Of a DNA stretch of 64,000 bases, positions 51,555 through 59,553 are shown piece by piece (position 1 is the stretch's first letter; every line of letters starts with the position of its first letter). The position numbers and the translations under genes are program-made. Source of the stretch: Bog-756 sp963699055 (GTDB lineage Bacteria > Actinomycetota > Acidimicrobiia > Acidimicrobiales > RAAP-2). The stretch is from assembly GCA_963699055.1 (NCBI GenBank), contig CAVOTA010000001.1, forward strand, positions 124,001 through 188,000. The letters are read 5' to 3'. The notes below the pieces were generated by a model. It made no database searches and was not told the origin of the DNA. It saw only the letters and a list, made by a program, of their open reading frames with translations.

Positions 51555-52693
51555 CCCACCTGCTCGTCACCAACGACTTCCCCCCCAAGGTGGGCGGCAT
51601 CCAGGTCTACCTGTGGGAGCTGTGGCGGCGGCTGGACCCGTCGACGTTCGCCGTGCTCACCGCGTCGTCCGATCCGGCGGCGCCGGCCTTCGACGCCGAA
51701 CAGGCCGAGCGGGGGATCCGCATCGAGCGGGTCCCTTCGGGGATCCTCGTCCCGGGACCGGCCCTCGTCCGGCGCATCCGGGAGGCCGCCGCACGGATCG
51801 GGGCCGACCTGGTGGTCCTCGACCCGGCGTTCCCGCTGGGCCTGGTCGGGCCGCGACTGGGCCTGCCCTACGCCGTCCTCCTCCACGGGGCGGAGGTGGC
51901 GATCCCCGGCCGCCTGCCGGTCAGCCGGTCCCTGCTGGCCCACGCCGTGCGCGACGCCGCGCTGGTGGTGTCGGCCGGGGGCTATCCCGCCGCCGAGGCG
52001 CGGCGTGCGCTCCGGGGGCGGGGTCTCCCGCCGGTGGTCGAGGTCCCGCCCGGCGTCGACCTGGAACGGTTCACCCCGCTCGACGCCGCCGACCGGGCGT
52101 CGGCCCGGGCCGACCTTGGCCTGCCGGCCCAGGGCCCGCTGGTGGTGAGTGTCAGCCGCCTGGTGCCCCGCAAGGGGATGGACGTCCTGATCGACGCGGC
52201 CGCCCTGCTGGCGCCGCGGTTCGCCGACCTGACGGTGGTGATCGCCGGTCGGGGTCGCGACGCCGAGCGGCTGGCCGGCCGGGTGGCGGAGTCGGGCGCG
52301 CCGGTCCGCCTGCTCGGAGGCGTGACCGACGAGGACCTGCCGCGTCTGGTGGGGGCCGCCGACGTGTTCGCCATGCTGTGCCGGAACCGGTGGGCCGGGC
52401 TCGAGCAGGAGGGCTTCGGGATCGTGTTCGTGGAGGCCGCCGCCGCCGGGGTCCCGCAGGTGGCGGGGGCCTCGGGCGGTGCCGGCGAGGCGGTGGAGGA
52501 CGGGGTCACCGGGGTCCTCGTGCGCCGTCCCACCGAAGCCTCCGCCGTCGCCCGGGCCATCGCCGACCTGCTCGACGACCCGAGCGCCGCCCGGGCCATG
52601 GGGGCGGCGGCCCGCCGGCGCGCGGAGGCATCCTTCGACTACGACCTGCTCGCCCCTAGGCTGGCGGCGGCGCTCGACGGCACGCGATGCTGA
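51551..52693 (+). CDS. PimB-like GT4 glycosyltransferase
   Basis: This 380-residue GT-B fold enzyme starts LLVTNDFPPKVGGIQVYLW, the opening typical of actinobacterial PimB mannosyltransferases (GDP-mannose to phosphatidylinositol mannoside). It has LHGAEVAIPGR (about residue 117), VPPGVDLERFTPLD (about 170), the donor site VSRLVPRKGMDVLIDA (about 202) and EGFGIVFVEAAAAGVPQVAG with the E-x7-E pattern (about 285-300). The SRPBCC gene next door also occurs close to pimB in mycobacteria (Rv2185c near Rv2188c), which supports a PIM/lipoglycan role. It is translationally coupled to queG, an unusual partner. Confidence 0.82.
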   Translation: MTHLLVTNDFPPKVGGIQVYLWELWRRLDPSTFAVLTASSDPAAPAFDAEQAERGIRIERVPSGILVPGPALVRRIREAAARIGADLVVLDPAFPLGLVGPRLGLPYAVLLHGAEVAIPGRLPVSRSLLAHAVRDAALVVSAGGYPAAEARRALRGRGLPPVVEVPPGVDLERFTPLDAADRASARADLGLPAQGPLVVSVSRLVPRKGMDVLIDAAALLAPRFADLTVVIAGRGRDAERLAGRVAESGAPVRLLGGVTDEDLPRLVGAADVFAMLCRNRWAGLEQEGFGIVFVEAAAAGVPQVAGASGGAGEAVEDGVTGVLVRRPTEASAVARAIADLLDDPSAARAMGAAARRRAEASFDYDLLAPRLAAALDGTRC

Positions 52694-52738
52694 GCCGTGC
52701 CCGGGTGCAGACCGACGATTCGAGGAGGAGGGCCGACT

Positions 52739-53182
52739 GTGGCCGAACAAGCCACTGAGAGGATGGTGGTGTCGGCCAGTCCGGCGCGCTGCTTCGAGGT
52801 CAGTGCCGACCTCGCCAGCTACCCCTCGTGGGCGGCCGACATCAAGTCGGTGGCCATCGACGAGCGCGACGCCGAGGGCCGACCCAGTGTCGTCACCTTC
52901 CGCGCCGCCGCCTTCGGACGTAGCACGAGCTACACCCTGGCCTACGACTACGGCGAGGCGCCCGCCGTACTGGCGTGGGTCCAGACCGAGGGCGACATCA
53001 CCAACAAGCTCGACGGCCGCTACGTGTTCGAGCCGACATCCGACGGCGGGACCGAGGTCACCTACCACCTCGAGGTCGAGATGAAGGTGCCGCTGCCCGG
53101 ATTCATCAAGATGCGGGCGCAGAGCCGCATCATGTCGATCGCCCTCCGCGACCTGAAGGCACGCGTCGAGTCGACGCCATGA
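52739..53182 (+). CDS. SRPBCC-family (polyketide cyclase-like) protein
   Basis: This 147-residue START/Bet v1-like protein has a large hydrophobic pocket: MVVSASPARCFEVSADLASYPSWAADIKSV is the usual opening, and ITNKLDGRYVFEPTSDGGTEVTYHLEVEMKVPLPGFIKM is the second half with the long C-terminal helix. The function is lipid or small hydrophobic ligand binding. The start GTG 52739 has a GAGGAGG ribosome site. It lies 45 bases after the PimB-like gene and resembles the protein found near pimB in M. tuberculosis. Confidence 0.85.
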   Translation: MAEQATERMVVSASPARCFEVSADLASYPSWAADIKSVAIDERDAEGRPSVVTFRAAAFGRSTSYTLAYDYGEAPAVLAWVQTEGDITNKLDGRYVFEPTSDGGTEVTYHLEVEMKVPLPGFIKMRAQSRIMSIALRDLKARVESTP

Positions 53183-53207
53183 CCTGCGGGACGCCGGGCC
53201 CGGCCCG

Positions 53208-53927
53208 GTGCCCGGCGACGCCTCCGCCTCTGCGGTGAAGGTCGGCGTCACCCTGCCGCAGTTCCGTGACGAGGCCGACGCGGCCCTGGCCGCCGCCCGG
53301 CGGGCCGAGGCGCTCGGGATCGACGGCGTCTTCTGCTTCGACCACCTGTGGCCGATGGGTCAACCCGGGCGGCCGGCGCTGTCGTCGGGTCCCCTGCTCG
53401 GCGCGCTGGCCGCGTCGACGTCGACGATCGCCCTCGGCACCCTGGTGGCGCGCATCGGCCTCCTGCCCGACGAGGTGCTCGTCGAGGAACTGTGCGGCCT
53501 GCACGGAGTGAGCGGCGGTCGCCTGGTGGCCGGTATCGGGACCGGTGACCGGCTCAGCCGCGAGGAGAACGAGTCCTACGGGATCCCCTTCGAGTCGGCC
53601 GCCGTCCGCCGGGGCCGGCTGGCCACCGTGGCGACGGCGGTGGCGGCCGCCGGGGTGACGGTGTGGGTGGGCGGCGCGCACCCCGACAACGTGGCCCTGG
53701 CCCGGGCCACGGGGTCGGCCGTCAACGTGTGGCAGGTCGACGCCGGACCGGTGGCCGGGCTGGTGGCCCAGGGGGTCGAGGCAACCTGGGGCGGCCCGGT
53801 GGGGGACACCGTGGCCGAGGCGACGGCGACGCTCGGGGAGGTGGCCGGGGCCGGGGCCACGTGGGCCGTGTGCGCCTGGCCCGACTCGCTCGAGGTGGTG
53901 GCCGAGGCCGCCGCCGCCGTGCGGTAG
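53208..53927 (+). CDS. LLM-class oxidoreductase (short, probably F420-dependent)
   Basis: This 239-residue luciferase-like protein has VKVGVTLPQFRDEADAALAAARRAEALGIDGVFCFDHLW at the N-terminus, TIALGTLVARIGLLPDEVLVEELCGLHGVSGGRLVAGIGTGD in the middle, and a shortened second half of the barrel (normal family length is 280-330). It may be a reduced but intact member. GTG 53208 or the internal GTG 53235 (VKVGVTLPQ) may be the start. It follows the SRPBCC gene by 25 bases. Confidence 0.8.
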   Translation: MPGDASASAVKVGVTLPQFRDEADAALAAARRAEALGIDGVFCFDHLWPMGQPGRPALSSGPLLGALAASTSTIALGTLVARIGLLPDEVLVEELCGLHGVSGGRLVAGIGTGDRLSREENESYGIPFESAAVRRGRLATVATAVAAAGVTVWVGGAHPDNVALARATGSAVNVWQVDAGPVAGLVAQGVEATWGGPVGDTVAEATATLGEVAGAGATWAVCAWPDSLEVVAEAAAAVR

Positions 53928-53973
53928 GGCCGGGGCCGGCGGGGACCTGTCGGCCGGCCCGCCGGCACGGCGG

Positions 53974-53979
53974 TAACGT
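53974..53979 (+). promoter_or_regulatory. -10 element (TAACGT) of a probable leaderless transcript
   Basis: TAACGT ends five bases before the ATG at 53985. Confidence 0.4.
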
Positions 53980-53984
53980 GGCGT

Positions 53985-55193
53985 ATGGATTTCCGCCGTA
54001 TCAACGGGCTGCCGCCGTACGTCTTCGCCACCATCAACGACCTGAAGGCCGCCGCCCGCCACGACGGACGGGACGTCATCGACATGGGGTTCGGCAACCC
54101 CGACCTGCCCTCGCCGGACGTGGCCGTGGAGAAGCTGGCCGAGGCGGCCCACAACCCGCGGAACCACCGCTACTCCGCCAGCCGGGGCATCCCCAAGATC
54201 CGCCAGGCCATCGCCGACCTCTACCAGCGCAAGTTCGACGTGGAGCTCGACCCCGAGTGCGAGGTCGTCACCACCATCGGCGCCAAGGAGGGCCTCTCCC
54301 ACCTGATGTGGGTGCTGGTGGGCCCCGGTGACACCGCCCTGGTGCCGTCGCCGTCCTACCCGATCCACATCTACGCGCCGCTCTTCGCCGGCGCCGACAT
54401 CCGCCACGTCCGCCTCGACACCCCGACGGGCCAGACGGTCGACAGCGTGGAGGGTGGGGCGGCGTTCTTCGACAACCTGATGGAGGCGTGGGAGTCGGCG
54501 TGGCCGAAGCCGCGAGTGGTGGTCCTGTCCTTCCCCCACAACCCGACCACCGAGTGCGTCGACCTGGCGTGGATGACCCGGATCGTCGAGTTCGCCAAGG
54601 AGCGCGACATCGTCCTCGTCCACGACTTCGCCTACGCCGACATCGCGTTCGACGGCTACACGCCGCCGTCGATCCTGCAAGTGCCGGGGGCCAAGGAGTG
54701 CTGCGTCGAGCTCTACACGCTGACCAAGTCGTTCTCGATGGCCGGGTGGCGGGTCGGCTTCCTGGTGGGCAACAAGGAGATCGTCCAGGCCCTGACCAAG
54801 CTCAAGAGCTACCTGGACTACGGGACCTTCCAGCCCATCCAGATCGCCGCCATCGTCGCCATGAACGAGGCGCCCGACTACCCGAAGGTGATCAACGACA
54901 TCTACCAGTCGCGGCGCGACGCCCTGTGCGACGGGCTGCACCGGATCGGTTGGGACGTCACCCCGCCGCGGGGGACCATGTTCGTGTGGGCCCCGATCCC
55001 CGAGCCGTACCTCGAGATGGGATCGCTCGACTTCGCCAAGTTCCTGGTCCAAGAGGCCGACGTGGCGACGTCGCCGGGCGTGGGCTTCGGCCCGGGGGGC
55101 GACGGCCACGTCCGGTTCGCCCTCATCGAGAACGAACAGCGGATCGGCCAGGGTGTCCGCAGCCTGCGCAAGGCGCTGACCCGACTGCAGTAG
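53985..55193 (+). CDS. Class I/II aminotransferase, AlaC-like
   Basis: This 402-residue PLP enzyme of fold type I has INGLPPYVFATINDLKAAAR (typical of AlaC/alanine transaminases), MGFGNPDLPSP, YSASRGIPKIRQAIADLY, VLSFPHNPTTECVD with the Asn contacting PLP, VHDFAYADIAFDG (Asp-Tyr pair), and the Schiff-base Lys in LTKSFSMAGWRVGF (about residue 247). The likely reaction is glutamate + pyruvate to 2-oxoglutarate + alanine. It has its own promoter just upstream. Confidence 0.9.
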   Translation: MDFRRINGLPPYVFATINDLKAAARHDGRDVIDMGFGNPDLPSPDVAVEKLAEAAHNPRNHRYSASRGIPKIRQAIADLYQRKFDVELDPECEVVTTIGAKEGLSHLMWVLVGPGDTALVPSPSYPIHIYAPLFAGADIRHVRLDTPTGQTVDSVEGGAAFFDNLMEAWESAWPKPRVVVLSFPHNPTTECVDLAWMTRIVEFAKERDIVLVHDFAYADIAFDGYTPPSILQVPGAKECCVELYTLTKSFSMAGWRVGFLVGNKEIVQALTKLKSYLDYGTFQPIQIAAIVAMNEAPDYPKVINDIYQSRRDALCDGLHRIGWDVTPPRGTMFVWAPIPEPYLEMGSLDFAKFLVQEADVATSPGVGFGPGGDGHVRFALIENEQRIGQGVRSLRKALTRLQ

Positions 55194-55214
55194 GACGCCG
55201 GCGCCGGCCCGTGG

Positions 55215-55991
55215 TCAGGGACCGGGCGTCACCACCTCGGCGGCGCCGAAGCTGGCCCGCATGCGGGCGGCGTGCGAGGTGAACAGGGCGCGCCGGGGCA
55301 GTCCGAGGGTGCGGAGCTCGTCGGCCATCGGGTGGTCCCCGAGTACCAGGGTCGCCCCGCCGAACCGACCGGTGACCCCGTCGGCGGCGGTCGTCCACAG
55401 CGTCCGCCGCAGCACCCCGTCGCGGAACGAGTAGCTCGGCGGGGCCTGGGACGGCAGCCGGATCGGCCCGCCCGACGCCATGGTCAGGGTGAGCACGTGG
55501 GCGCCGTCGTCGACCAGGCGGACGGTGGTGCCGGTGCCGCGGCCACCGCCGGGTGCGGGCTCGTCGATGTCGATGGTGGTGATCCACTTCGGGTAGCCCC
55601 AGACGTCCCGGCCGGCGGCGCAGGTGAACTCCTGGTCGACCGGCAGGCGGTGGATGTAGGCGCCGATGTCGCCCGAGGCGAACTCCCGGAGGCGCTCGAC
55701 GGGACCGGCCCCCCGGGCGGCGTCGTGGCGGCGCACCACGAAGCTGACGGCCACCTCGTGGTAGGCGTCGAGGTCGGTGTCGTCGTAGCGGCACACGGCC
55801 AGGGCCAGCAGGGCCTGGCCGGGGAGCGGACCGGTCACCTCGAGACCGGTCGGGTCGACGATGCGCTGGGCGGCGGCCGCCGGGACCAGGTACTGGACGC
55901 CCCACTGGGCGGCGCGGCGGACCTCGACGGGCAGTCCGACGGTCCTGCCGAGCACCTGGTATCCGCCGGCCGGGGGAGCTGTTCGGGTCAT
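55215..55991 (-). CDS. Acetoacetate decarboxylase-like protein
   Basis: This 258-residue protein of the acetoacetate decarboxylase superfamily has QALLALAVCRYDDTDLDAYHE, then RDVWGYPKWITTIDID (about residue 125), where the Lys corresponds to the Schiff-base lysine region of the family, and GPIRLPSQAPPSYSF. Many members of this superfamily are not decarboxylases, and the key Lys pair of the true enzyme is only partly seen (one Lys), so the activity is uncertain. TGTACT (56003-55998 on the minus strand) ends six bases before its ATG at 55991, a likely leaderless start. It is divergent from PlsC with 37 bases between starts. Confidence 0.72.
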   Translation of the reverse strand: MTRTAPPAGGYQVLGRTVGLPVEVRRAAQWGVQYLVPAAAAQRIVDPTGLEVTGPLPGQALLALAVCRYDDTDLDAYHEVAVSFVVRRHDAARGAGPVERLREFASGDIGAYIHRLPVDQEFTCAAGRDVWGYPKWITTIDIDEPAPGGGRGTGTTVRLVDDGAHVLTLTMASGGPIRLPSQAPPSYSFRDGVLRRTLWTTAADGVTGRFGGATLVLGDHPMADELRTLGLPRRALFTSHAARMRASFGAAEVVTPGP

Positions 55992-56016
55992 CAGTGCAGT
56001 ACAGCACACACACGGT

Positions 56017-56022
56017 TACCGT
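56017..56022 (+). promoter_or_regulatory. -10 element (TACCGT) of a probable leaderless transcript
   Basis: TACCGT ends six bases before the GTG at 56029. Confidence 0.4.
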
Positions 56023-56028
56023 TTGGCC

Positions 56029-56790
56029 GTGGCCTACTGGATCATGAAGGCGATCATCAGCCCCTTCCTGTACCTGCTGTGGCGGGTGCGGGTGGAGGGG
56101 CGGGAGCACATCCCGGCCGACGGACCGGTGATCCTGGCCGCCAACCACCAGTCCTTCTGCGACTCGTTCTTCCTCCCCCTGGTGGTCCGGCGTCGCGTCA
56201 CCTACGTGGCCAAGGCCGAGTACTTCGACAGCTGGAAGACGGCGTGGTTCTTCCGGGCCGCCGGCCAGATCCCGATGAACCGCAGCGGGGGTGACGCGTC
56301 GCAGCGGGCGCTCGACACCGCCACCGCCGTCCTCCAGGGTGGGGGCGTGCTCGCCATCTACCCCGAGGGGACCCGGGCCCCGGACACCCGCCTCCACAAG
56401 GGCAAGACGGGGGTGGCCCGCCTGAGCCTGGGGTGCGACGTCCCGGTCGTCCCGGTGGGCATCAGGGGGACCCGTCGGGTCCAGCCGCCCGGCAGCATGG
56501 TGATGCGGCCGTTCCACTCCGTGACCGTGCGGTTCGGCCCCCCGCTCGCCTACGACTTCGCCGGCGACCGGGTGGTCACAGGGTCGTGGGAGGGGGCCGA
56601 CCGCACCGCCGGCCCCGAGGGGTCCCGCACCCCGGGTCCCGACGAGCTGCGGACACTGACGGACGCCCTCATGCAGGCGATCGCCGGCCTGTCGGGCCAG
56701 GAGTACGTCGACGAGTACGCCAGCAGGAAGAAGTCGCCGAGCCCCGGACCGGCACCGGCCGGGGCGGCGGCCCCGGAGCCGAGTTCGTAA
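56029..56790 (+). CDS. 1-acyl-sn-glycerol-3-phosphate acyltransferase (PlsC family)
   Basis: This 253-residue membrane-associated acyltransferase has the H-x4-D motif in AANHQSFCDSFFLP (about residue 40), motif III in IYPEGTRAPDTRLHKGKTG (about 108), and an N-terminal hydrophobic segment (AIISPFLYLLW). It transfers acyl groups to lysophosphatidate or a similar lipid, or to PIM intermediates; a PlsC-like gene also lies near pimB in mycobacteria. A disordered Pro/Ala-rich tail ends it. GTG 56029 and ATG 56044 are the candidate starts. Confidence 0.9.
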   Translation: MAYWIMKAIISPFLYLLWRVRVEGREHIPADGPVILAANHQSFCDSFFLPLVVRRRVTYVAKAEYFDSWKTAWFFRAAGQIPMNRSGGDASQRALDTATAVLQGGGVLAIYPEGTRAPDTRLHKGKTGVARLSLGCDVPVVPVGIRGTRRVQPPGSMVMRPFHSVTVRFGPPLAYDFAGDRVVTGSWEGADRTAGPEGSRTPGPDELRTLTDALMQAIAGLSGQEYVDEYASRKKSPSPGPAPAGAAAPEPSS

Positions 56791-56823
56791 CCGGCTCGAA
56801 ACCGTGCCGACACATTCCCCCTC

Positions 56824-56829
56824 TACCCT
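56824..56829 (+). promoter_or_regulatory. -10 element (TACCCT) of a probable leaderless transcript
   Basis: TACCCT ends six bases before the GTG at 56836; an in-frame GTG at 56830 directly abuts it and is therefore unlikely to be used. Confidence 0.4.
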
Positions 56830-56835
56830 GTGCCG

Positions 56836-57498
56836 GTGCCGAACTACCTGATCCGCGTCCAGCTGCCCGACCGACCCGGTGCCCTCGGTGCCGTGGCCAG
56901 TCGGATCGGTTCGGTGGGTGGCGACGTGGTCTCCATCGACATCCTCCAGCGGGACAACGGTGTCGTGGTGGACGAACTGGGGGTCGGGCTGGCCGGCGAC
57001 CACCTGCTCGGTCTCCTGCGCGACGAGGTGCTCGAGGTCGACGGGGTGACCATCGAGACCCTCCGGCCGGTGGACGGCCCGCTGCCCGACCGCCACGCCG
57101 AGCTCCTGGACATCGCCACCGAGCTCTTCGTCCAGGTGTCACCGGACGCCCTGCTCGACCGGCTGGCCGACCGGGTCCGGCGCAGCCTGGTGGCCGACTT
57201 TGCCGCCGTCGTCGACGCCGACACCACCCGGGTGGCCGTCGCCCACGGGGACGCGCCCGAGGACGAGGACCTGCGGGCCATGGCGCTGTGGGCCGTCGCC
57301 CCGCTGGCGCCACCGGTCGGGGCGGACGAGTCGGGGGCCGGTGCCGATCCGAGCCCGGGGGTGGCGGCCGCCGAGATGGTGCGGGCCGGCGTGGTCCTGG
57401 TCGTCGGCCGCGAGTCCCCGGTGTTCCGTTCACGGGAGCGTCAGTGGATCGCCATCATGGCCGAGCTCGCCGACCACGGCTGGCGCGAGCTCGCCTGA
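56836..57498 (+). CDS. ACT-domain protein
   Basis: This 220-residue protein has an N-terminal ACT domain (about 1-75): YLIRVQLPDRPGALGAVASRIGSVGGDVVSIDIL, with the G of the ligand loop in DRPGALG. ACT domains bind amino acids to regulate partner enzymes. The rest (about 85-215) is a divergent, possibly GAF-like sensing domain (LVADFAAVVDADTTRVAV … GVVLVVGRESPVFRSRERQWIAIMAEL). It is a regulatory protein with no catalytic motif; the ligand is unknown. Confidence 0.82.
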   Translation: MPNYLIRVQLPDRPGALGAVASRIGSVGGDVVSIDILQRDNGVVVDELGVGLAGDHLLGLLRDEVLEVDGVTIETLRPVDGPLPDRHAELLDIATELFVQVSPDALLDRLADRVRRSLVADFAAVVDADTTRVAVAHGDAPEDEDLRAMALWAVAPLAPPVGADESGAGADPSPGVAAAEMVRAGVVLVVGRESPVFRSRERQWIAIMAELADHGWRELA

Positions 57499-57523
57499 GC
57501 GCCCCCGCCGTCCCGGTCCCGGA

Positions 57524-59074
57524 TCAGCCGGCGTCCGGGCCGGAGGCCCAGCCGCGGGACCGGTCGACGGACCGGAGCCACGCCTCGTGCGCCACCGCGG
57601 CCGACGCCGGGTCGGCCTCGGGGGTGAACGACGCCTCCGGCGACCACAGCTCGGCCAGGTCGTCGAGGCTGCCCCAGACCCCCTCGGCGAGCCCGGCCAT
57701 CGTCGCCGCCCCGAGGGCGGTGGTCTCGACCGACCGGGGCCGGAGCACCTCCAGCCGGGCCTGGTCGGCCAGGTGCTGGAGGAGCAGGTCCATGACGGCG
57801 GCGCCGCCGTCCACCCGCACCACCGACGGCGCGGTGCCGGTGGCGGCCATGGCCCCGAGGACGTCGCTCACCTGGAAGCCCATGGCCTCGACCATGGCCC
57901 GGGCCAGGTGGGCCCGTCCGATGCCCCGGCTGAGCCCGGTGATGGTGCCCCGGGCCGCGGGGTCCCAGTGCGGGCTGCCGAGTCCGGTGAAGGCGGGGAC
58001 GATCACCACCCCCTCGGACGAGGGCACCGAGCGGGCCAGCGGTTCGAGGTCGGCGGAGGAGTCGATGATGCCGAGCCCGTCCCGCAGCCACTGCACGCCG
58101 GCCCCGGCGACGAAGACCGATCCCTCGACGGCGTAGGCCAGCGAGCTCCGGCCGTCCCCGGGACCGCCGTCGGCGCCCAGGTCCCAGGCGATCGTGGTGA
58201 GCAGACCGTCGACCGGGGGCGGGCAGGTGCCACCGGCGTGCATGAGCACGAAGCTGCCGGTGCCGAAGGTGGCCTTGGTCATGCCCCGGTCGAAGCAGGC
58301 CTGGCCGAACAGGGCGGCGTGCTGGTCGCCCACCATGGCGCTGACGGGCACACCGGCCAGCGGCGACGACCCTCCGAGGACCGAGGGGGCCACCGTGCCG
58401 AAGCGGCCGCAGCTCGGCCGGACCTCGGCGAGCGCGGAGGAGGGCACGCCGAACAGGTCGCACAGCTCGACGGACCACCGACGGACCACGATGTCGAAGA
58501 GCAGGGTGCGCGAGGCGTTGGTGACGTCGGTGGCGAACACGCCGCCGTCGACGCCGCCGGTGAGGTTCCACAGCACCCACGTGTCCACGGTGGCGAGCGC
58601 CAGGTCGGGCCCGGTCGGCACGCCGCCCTCCTCCAGGAGCCACTGCATCTTGGAGGCGGAGAAGTAGGGGTCGAGCACGAGTCCGGTCTGCTCGCGGACC
58701 ATCGGCAGGTGGCCGGCGCCCGCCAGGGTCGCGCACCGTCCGGCGGTCCGGCGGTCCTGCCACACGAGCGCCCGGTGCAGGGGCATACCGGTCGACCGGT
58801 CCCAGGCGACGACCGTCTCGCGCTGGTTGGTGACCCCGATGGACCGGGCCACCCGTCCGGCGTCGGCCAGACGTCCGGCCACCTCGCCGAGGGTGTCGCG
58901 CACGGCGCGCCAGATCTCGTCGGCGTCGTGCTCGACCCGGCCCGGTCGGGGGAAGTGCTGGGTCAGCTCCCGGTAGGCGATGTCGACCACGGCGGCCCGC
59001 TCGTCGACCACGAGGGCCCGTACGCCGGTGGTGCCGGCGTCGACGGCGATGGAGACGGGGTTCGGTGAGGCCAC
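57524..59074 (-). CDS. glpK: Glycerol kinase (FGGY family)
   Basis: This 516-residue kinase phosphorylates glycerol with ATP. It shows the N-terminal phosphate loop AVDAGTTGVRALVVDE, HFPRPGRVEHDADEIW, IGVTNQRETVVAWD (GlpK signature), ALVWQDRRT, and the C-terminal VDGGAAVMDLLLQHLAD adenosine motif. GTG 59074 gives the standard start before the phosphate loop. FGGY relatives act on other polyols, but the NQRET and RVEHDADEIW segments point to glycerol. No glycerol-3-phosphate dehydrogenase or GlpF is adjacent, though an aquaporin-family gene lies 31 kb away. Confidence 0.9.
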   Translation of the reverse strand: MASPNPVSIAVDAGTTGVRALVVDERAAVVDIAYRELTQHFPRPGRVEHDADEIWRAVRDTLGEVAGRLADAGRVARSIGVTNQRETVVAWDRSTGMPLHRALVWQDRRTAGRCATLAGAGHLPMVREQTGLVLDPYFSASKMQWLLEEGGVPTGPDLALATVDTWVLWNLTGGVDGGVFATDVTNASRTLLFDIVVRRWSVELCDLFGVPSSALAEVRPSCGRFGTVAPSVLGGSSPLAGVPVSAMVGDQHAALFGQACFDRGMTKATFGTGSFVLMHAGGTCPPPVDGLLTTIAWDLGADGGPGDGRSSLAYAVEGSVFVAGAGVQWLRDGLGIIDSSADLEPLARSVPSSEGVVIVPAFTGLGSPHWDPAARGTITGLSRGIGRAHLARAMVEAMGFQVSDVLGAMAATGTAPSVVRVDGGAAVMDLLLQHLADQARLEVLRPRSVETTALGAATMAGLAEGVWGSLDDLAELWSPEASFTPEADPASAAVAHEAWLRSVDRSRGWASGPDAG

Positions 59075-59145
59075 ACGGGGACTGTAGTGAGGCGGGCGGA
59101 CCGGGAGTGGGGGCGTCCGGTGGGCGCCGGGACTGCTCGCGCTCA

Positions 59146-59194
59146 GCAATGAATTGCAAACCTTCGCGAACGGCCCGCGAGCAGGATGTTCGCG
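59146..59194. promoter_or_regulatory. Two inverted repeats between glpK and nrdJ
   Basis: GCAAT-GA-ATTGC (59146-59157) is a perfect palindrome in an A/T-richer patch. CGCGAAC … GTTCGCG (59165-59171 and 59188-59194) is a 7-bp inverted repeat with a 16-base centre. The spacing is wrong for LexA. Both lie upstream of glpK and before the nrdJ promoter, and may bind a regulator of either. Confidence 0.4.
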
Positions 59195-59226
59195 CCCGGC
59201 GTGGGCACCGATCCGGCGCGCATTCG

Positions 59227-59256
59227 TTGACAGGGGCGTAACTACACTGCTGTAAT
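59227..59256 (+). promoter_or_regulatory. nrdJ promoter
   Basis: TTGACA (59227-59232, perfect -35), 18 bases and TGTAAT (59251-59256) form one of the best promoters in the window. The expected transcript start is near 59263, giving a leader of about 290 bases. Confidence 0.65.
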
Positions 59257-59260
59257 AGAC

Positions 59261-59306
59261 CCACTATCTCGTACCTCGGGGGAGGGTGAACCACAACATA
59301 TTGTGT
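59261..59306 (+). promoter_or_regulatory. Pair of NrdR boxes upstream of nrdJ
   Basis: CCACAACATATTGTGT (59291-59306) fits the NrdR consensus acaCwAtATaTwGtgt with few mismatches. Exactly 30 bases upstream, 59261-59276 (CCACTATC…) matches only the left half. Paired boxes three helical turns apart, overlapping the transcription start, are the usual operator for the NrdR repressor of ribonucleotide reductase genes. Confidence 0.7.
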
Positions 59307-59346
59307 CTCTGTCGAATTTCCGACCGTTCCGGCCGGATACGATGGG

Positions 59347-59440
59347 GAAGGGCCCGGGCGGTCGGGGCAAGACGGAACTGACGGGGGAACCGGCAGCGGC
59401 GGACTTGCAGACGGGGCAGACGCATCGCCCCGGGCCCTTC
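59347..59440 (+). other. Long perfect stem in the nrdJ mRNA leader
   Basis: GAAGGGCCCGGG (59347-59358) pairs perfectly with CCCGGGCCCTTC (59429-59440), enclosing about 70 bases. It lies about 115 bases before the nrdJ start and could be a structured RNA. A cobalamin riboswitch would make sense for a B12 enzyme, but I cannot find a B12 box (GCCACTG-type), so no riboswitch is called. Confidence 0.45.
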
Positions 59441-59553
59441 GGACGACGCACCGTGGCCACCCCTCCCGGTCGGGATGCACCCGGCAGCACCGCAGTCCTC
59501 GCAGCATCGCAGTACGCCCCGCAGCACAGACGAACAAGAAAGAGGTCCACCCC

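Noticed and set aside
59165..59194. LexA box upstream of nrdJ
   Set aside because: GCGAAC and GTTCGC half-sites are there, but 16-18 bases apart instead of four.
59307..59553. Cobalamin riboswitch before nrdJ
   Set aside because: The GCCACTG-type B12 box and the surrounding conserved core are not present; only a long stem was found, so it is reported as an unassigned structure.
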